From: CAZVUW01 sp964629825
GTDB lineage: Bacteria; Actinomycetota; Nitriliruptoria; Euzebyales; Egibacteraceae
Reading direction: 5' to 3'
DNA: 28,897 nucleotides
Assembly (NCBI GenBank): GCA_964629825.1
Contig: CAZVUW010000032.1
Location: forward strand, 1-28,897
Made by a program: the position numbers and the translations under genes. The notes under the pieces are model-generated. The model did not search any database, had not been told where the DNA came from, and worked only from the letters and a program-made list of their open reading frames with translations. The first letter of the stretch is position 1. The number at the start of each line of letters is the position of its first letter. Positions 23,964 to 28,897 of the stretch are shown here, piece by piece.

Positions 23964-26190
23964 TGCCGAGGTCGTCAACCGACACCTTGACACCCAGCGC
24001 GCGGAGCCGCTCGAGCTCCTCGATCGCCCGCTCGGGGTCGCTCATGATGCTGCCCTCGGTGATCTCCAGCGTGAGCGCGGAGGCGGGCAGCCCCACCTCC
24101 CACAGCAGACGGCCGAGCTCGGAGGACAGGTCCACGGCGCCCGGAGCGGACAGGCCGGCCGGTGCTCCAGCAAGGGCCGCGGAGGGCACGGCGCTCAGGC
24201 TGCGCGGAGCGATGTTGACGGCCACGCCCACGTCGTGGCCGGCGTCGCGCCAGTCGCGGCAGTGCAGCAGCGCCTCCTGGAGCACGAAGCTGGTGAGCGG
24301 GTGGATCAGCCCGCTCTGCTCGGCCAGCGGGATGAACACGTCCGGCGGGATGAGACCGCGCTCGGGGTGGCGCCAGCGCACCAGCGCCTCGAAGCCGGTG
24401 ACGGCGCGGCTGGCGACGTCGATCTTGGGCTGGAAGTGCAGGAGCAGGTCGCCGGTCGCGATGGCCTCGCGCAGCTCGGTGTAGAGCAGGAGGCGCTCGC
24501 GGCTGGAGCCGTCCTGCTCGGGCGAGTACAGCTGGACTCCGCCGTGGCCGCGCTTGGCGATGTACATGGCCACGTCCGCCTGGCGCAGCAGGGGTCCGGC
24601 CTCGGCGCTCCGGGCCCAGGCGACACCGATGCTCGCCTCGATGCTGAGGCTGAGCCCCCCGACCTCGAACGGCTCCTCGAGGGCCCTGCTGGCGCGGTCG
24701 GCGGCCGCCAGCCCCACGGCGGCGTCGTCCGCCGCGAGCGCGACGGCGAACTCGTCTCCGCCGAGGCGGGCGACGCAGATGACGCTGGGAAAGGTCTCCC
24801 CCAGCCGCTCCGCCAGGGCGCACAGCAGGTCGTCGCCCGTCGCATGCCCCAGCGTGTCGTTGACCTCCTTGAAGCGGTCCACGTCCAGAAGCAGCACCGC
24901 GATGGGGCCGTCCACGGCCTCGACCCGATCGATGAGGTAGCGGCGGTTCGGCAGCCCCGTGAGCGAGTCGTGCAGCGCCTGGTGGGCGCTGAAGTCCATC
25001 TGCTCGCGCAGCTGGTCGTTGAGGCGCGCGTTGGACAGGGCGATGCCGGCGTGGTTGGCCAGCGCCTGCAGCACCGCGAGGTCCGCGTCCGTGAACGTCT
25101 CGGTGTCGCCGAGGCGGTCGGCGACGGCGATGGTCCCGACCAGACCATCGTCGCCGGTCATCCCGACCACCATGGCGTCGCGGAGCCCCCGCTGGTCCAG
25201 CAGCTCGCGCGCGTACGGGTCGCGGGTGCCGCGCGGCGCCAGCACGGGCAGGGTCAGCTCAGGGGCGTCCGCGGCGAGCAGGTCGGCCGCGCCCTCGCCG
25301 CCGGCGGTCCAGCGCTGCCACGGCCGCAACAGGGCGACCTCGGCCCGCGCGCAGGACAGCTGCTCGACCAGGTGGTCCAGGACCACGCGCGCGACCTCAT
25401 CGCTGCTGCGCTCGGTGACGACCGAGCCGGTGAACTCGTTGAGGCGCTGGAGCTCGTCGTGGCGCTGCCGGAGGATCCGGTGGGCGCGCTGGGCGAGGAA
25501 CAGCACGAGGATGAACACGGCGAGCGTCCAGCTGACGCGCCAGTCCACGGCCACGAGCATGACCGCGGCGATCCCGATCGAGGCGTTTGCCAGCTGCGGC
25601 AGCGCACCGGAGGCGACCGCCTCGCGCAGGGCACCTCGGCGGACGTTCCCATCGTGCAGCCGCATGGCGAGGAGGACGGTCGCGGCTCCGACCAGGTTCA
25701 CGACGGCGACGGCGACCAGGACACCGAGCCATCCGGCGGGGCCCAGAGCGTCGCCCCGTGACGCGATCGCCCACCACAGGGACACTGCGATGGCCGTCTC
25801 CAGCGCCCACTGGCACAGGTTGAACAGCACCTTCACGGGCGCGACGCGCAGCGAGGCCAGCGCCGTCGCGCACCCGATCAGCCGCGCGACGATGAGGGTG
25901 AGCGGGTCGGCGGTGTAGAGGCCGACGACGAGCGGTACGTCCGCGAGAGACGATGCGTGTGTCTGCCGGCCGAGCGGCAGGGAGATCACGAAGCGCTCGG
26001 CCAGCGCGAACCCCGCGGCCAGGAGGAGGGGTGCGGCCGGGAGCGCGAGCAGCGGGCGGGCCGGTCCCCCGCCCAGGACCGCGACGGCGAGCGCAGCCCC
26101 GCCGAGGGCTGCGCTCAGCAGCGCGACGCTGCGGGACGGGGACCGAAGGCCCCGGGCCTGCGCGCGCTGGCCGTCGGGTGACAGGGTCAT
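23964..26190 (-). CDS. Membrane GAF-GGDEF-EAL cyclic-di-GMP signalling protein (3' end in gap)
   Basis: This protein makes and/or breaks cyclic di-GMP, and 742 residues are visible. The N-terminus holds about six to eight hydrophobic helices (20-235) resembling MASE-type sensors. A GAF-like domain (about 255-395) contains LPVLAPRG and TDADLAVLQALANHAGIALSNARL. The GGDEF domain (about 405-570) has LTGLPNRR and intact GGDEF at 477-481, so cyclase activity is plausible. The EAL domain from about 575 has FEALVRWRHPE (EAL at 601-603), VNIAPRSL, LEITEGSIM and VSVDDLG. The later metal and catalytic residues fall in the gap, so phosphodiesterase activity cannot be judged. ATG at 26190 is only two bases from the other gap, so its upstream signals are unknown. 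Confidence 0.92.
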
Positions 26191-26192
26191 CG

Positions 26193-26292
26193 NNNNNNNN
26201 NNNNNNNNNNNNNNNNNNNNNNNNNNNNNNNNNNNNNNNNNNNNNNNNNNNNNNNNNNNNNNNNNNNNNNNNNNNNNNNNNNNNNNNNNNNN
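26193..26292. other. 100-N gap between the S8 peptidase tail and the GGDEF-EAL gene
   Basis: One hundred N directly after 15-bp coding repeats of the S8 tail. It hides the peptidase stop codon and any upstream region of the GGDEF-EAL gene. Its length is probably arbitrary. Confidence 0.95.
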
Positions 26293-26462
26293 CGCCAGCT
26301 GTGGCTGCGCCAGGAGTGGCTCCGCCAGGAGTGGCTGTCCCAGCCCTCATGGCGCCAGCTGTGGCTGGTCCAGTCGACACCGCCCCAGGTTGCGCCCTGC
26401 CACTCGGCGGCACCCCAGGTGCGGAGGGTCCAGGACTGCCCGCACCAGCAGCTGCCGGTCCA
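26293..26462 (-). repeat. 15-bp coding repeats giving a Trp at every fifth residue
   Basis: In the frame of the S8 peptidase, twelve tryptophans occur at exact five-residue spacing (W-TGSC-W-CGQS-W-TLRT-W and so on, to W-RSHS-W-RSHS-W). The last units, about 26293-26340, are nearly identical at the DNA level. The repeat runs straight into the 100-N gap. Confidence 0.9.
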
Positions 26463-27948
26463 GGTGGCGCCGTCTCCGGCCCAGCGTCCGCCGGTCCAGG
26501 CGCTGCCGGCGGAGCTCGCCGTCCGCCACGCCGCTCCGCGCCACTGGCCGAGGATGGTTCGCTCACCTTCGAGGTCCACGCCGGCATCCGCGACGCGACC
26601 GGAGCCGCGGGCGCCGTCGAGCGAGCCGGTCCCAGACGAGGGCGTCCACAGCTCGGAGGTGCGCGGACGGGCCGCTGCGGCGGCAGCGTAGACGTCGAGC
26701 ATCCCGGCGCCGCGACCCAGCGCATCCGCCGCCGGCATCCGCTCGGCGGACGAGGTGAGCAGCGCCTTGACCTCGGCCGGGGTCAGGCTCGGCCGGTGCT
26801 GGAGCAGCAGAGCCGCGGCGCCGGAGACGACCGCCGAGGCCTGCGAGCTTCCGCTGCCCTTGAACAGCTGCTGGCCGACGCGCGCCTCGGGATGCGCCTC
26901 GTCCACGTAGGAGCCGGGGCTGCGCAGCGACAGGATCGAGCGGCCCGGTGCGACCAGGTCGACGGCGCGCTGGGCGGAGCCGCGGGTCGAGAACGGCGTG
27001 ACGACGTCGTCGTGACTGCTGACCGTCCCGCGGGTGTCGGCGGCGCCGACCGCGATGATCCCGGGGTGGGCGGCCGGGTTGTTGAGGGACGGCGCGTCCG
27101 GACCGCTGTTGCCGCCGGCCGCGACGACTACGATGCCGTGACGCCAGGCGTTCTCGACGGCGCGGGCGAGCGGGTCGACGCGGTAGTCCTGGATGCCGTC
27201 CGTGCCGTAGGCCAGGTTGATGACGCGGATGTTCAGTCCGTCACGGCGGCCGTAGGTGACCACCCAGTCGATCGCCGCGATGACCTGGCTGACGTCGACG
27301 GACCCGTCAACCGCGCCGGCCTTGATCGAGACGATGCCGGCGTCAGGAGCGATCCCGCGGAAGCCCGACAGCCCACGCCCGGCGATGATGCCGGCGATGA
27401 TGGGTGCCGTGCCCGAACGTGTCGAGGGGGCGGACCGGAGCGACCTGGCTGTCGAACGACAGGTCGGGGCCGTTGACGACGTTGGTGCGGACAAGGCCGT
27501 CGACCGCGGCGATGCCGGTGTCGATGACGGCCACGTCGATGCCCCGGCCCGTCACCCCCTGACGCCACAGCCGATCAGCCCCCACGACCTCGGCGACGTG
27601 CTGCATCGAGGTGGACGAGTCGTCGTACATCCAGCCGGTGTCGATGAGGCCCAGACCCTCGACCAGGCTGACCGTCGTGCCCAGGAGGCCCTCGACCGTG
27701 CCACCGAGCAGGCCCGTGGTGGCGTTGAGCGTGCTGCCCAGCAGCCCGGTGGTCGCGTCCAGCACGCCGGTGGTGGTGTCCACCAGGGCGTCGGTGGTCT
27801 TGGTGACGGTCTTCGTGAGCCCGCCGAGGAGACCGCTCAGCAGCCCCGCGTGCGCCGCCGTCGGGGTCAGGGCGAGGCCGAGCGCCCCCACCAGTACCGC
27901 TGCCAGCCGCAGCTTTGCGCGCAGCCACCCGCTCTTTCGTCGTTCCAC
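26293..27948 (-). CDS. Secreted S8 (subtilisin-like) serine peptidase with frameshift and Trp-repeat tail; 3' end in gap
   Basis: This exported subtilase starts at GTG 27948 with GGAGG five bases upstream. A signal peptide (KLRLAAVLVGALGLALTPTAAHA, cut after AHA) is followed by a low-complexity TTGLLG-type region (about 35-100) where a propeptide is usual. Catalytic parts are Asp in AVIDTGIA (D143), His in FGHGTH (H180), oxyanion Asn in AAGGNSG (about 280) and Ser in GSGSSQASAVVSG (about 368, in place of the common GTSMA). Just after HGTH the frame shifts. The DNA reads GGCACCCATCATCGCC where GGCACC-CAC-ATC-GCC is expected, one extra base near 27400. Downstream, IAGIIAGRGLSGFRGIAPDA continues the fold in the new frame. 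The tail is a W-x4 repeat running into the gap. Either a sequencing error or a true frameshift is possible. Confidence 0.88.
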
Positions 27949-28088
27949 GCCCGCCTCCGTCGTCTTGGCTCGGGCGGCACCAGAGCCAGCGGTGCCGCTT
28001 CGTGCGCCTCCAGACGACGACTACTGTGCGTACTTGAGCACTACGCTCAGATATGATCCGCGCGGCTCACGGCCCAGGGAGGGCGAAA
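27949..28088. other. 140-base interval between lepA and the S8 peptidase gene
   Basis: This is a relatively AT-richer stretch after the lepA stop. It contains a small inverted repeat TGAGC-actac-GCTCA (28035-28049) and TATCTG/TATGAT-like hexamers around 28050-28057, but no -35 at proper spacing. It probably carries the peptidase promoter; the exact site cannot be fixed. Confidence 0.4.

Positions 28089-28897
<809 letters not shown>

Noticed and set aside
28035..28049. Operator or CIRCE-like site in the palindrome TGAGC-actac-GCTCA
   Set aside because: The arms are only five bases long, unlike CIRCE, and there is one copy; chance is sufficient explanation.

Overview
The window is a strongly GC-rich bacterial chromosome segment. 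Nearly all genes lie on the minus strand, so the biological reading direction runs from position 28897 down to 1. The order lepA, hemW, hrcA, dnaJ, rsmE, phoH, ybeY, CNNM/CBS protein, cdd, era, recO, uppS is the housekeeping cluster known from Gram-positive bacteria and Actinobacteria. With the GC content, GTG/TTG starts and an actinobacterial gene set (DUF2332, LURP-one-like protein, TadG-type secreted proteins, P1B-5 ATPase), this points to a high-GC actinobacterium. A deep lineage such as Thermoleophilia is my best guess, from general familiarity only. Four runs of N (10, 10, 100 and 100) mark a draft assembly.

Layout from the right. The C-terminal part of lepA (28089-28897) is followed by a secreted S8 subtilase whose frame breaks at the catalytic histidine and whose tail is a strict every-fifth-residue tryptophan repeat running into a gap. 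Next is a membrane GGDEF-EAL protein whose 3' end is lost in the second 100-N gap. That gap is flanked by two copies of a 60-bp tandem unit carrying a long perfect palindrome. Then come hemW, a TadG-like/NlpC-P60 fusion, hrcA, dnaJ, rsmE and a prolyl oligopeptidase. A lone plus-strand two-TM protein (15522-16361) and a divergent ThDP enzyme follow. The tightly overlapping phoH-ybeY-CBS-cdd operon leads to era, and then a P1B-5 ATPase with a C-terminal hemerythrin domain, a LURP-one-like protein, an S4 RNA-binding protein, recO, uppS and a DJ-1/PfpI protein. The left end holds a plus-strand membrane/spermidine-synthase-like protein divergent from DUF2332, then a eukaryote-type deoC and an aldehyde dehydrogenase cut by the window edge.

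The core genes serve translation and RNA maintenance (LepA, RsmE, YbeY, Era, S4), proteostasis (HrcA, DnaJ), DNA repair (RecO), cell-wall lipid carrier synthesis (UppS), heme handling (HemW) and pyrimidine salvage (Cdd). DeoC and the aldehyde dehydrogenase form a plausible deoxyribose catabolic pair. Accessory genes are placed in blocks between conserved members of the cluster.

The most unusual signals are the palindromic 60-bp tandem array, the W-x4 pentad tail and frameshift of the subtilase, the TadG/NlpC-P60 fusion, the ATPase-hemerythrin fusion beside a LURP-one protein, and a recurring TANNNT element 6-7 bases before start codons that suggests leaderless transcripts. I see no RNA genes, CRISPR array, insertion sequence or clear novel defence system.
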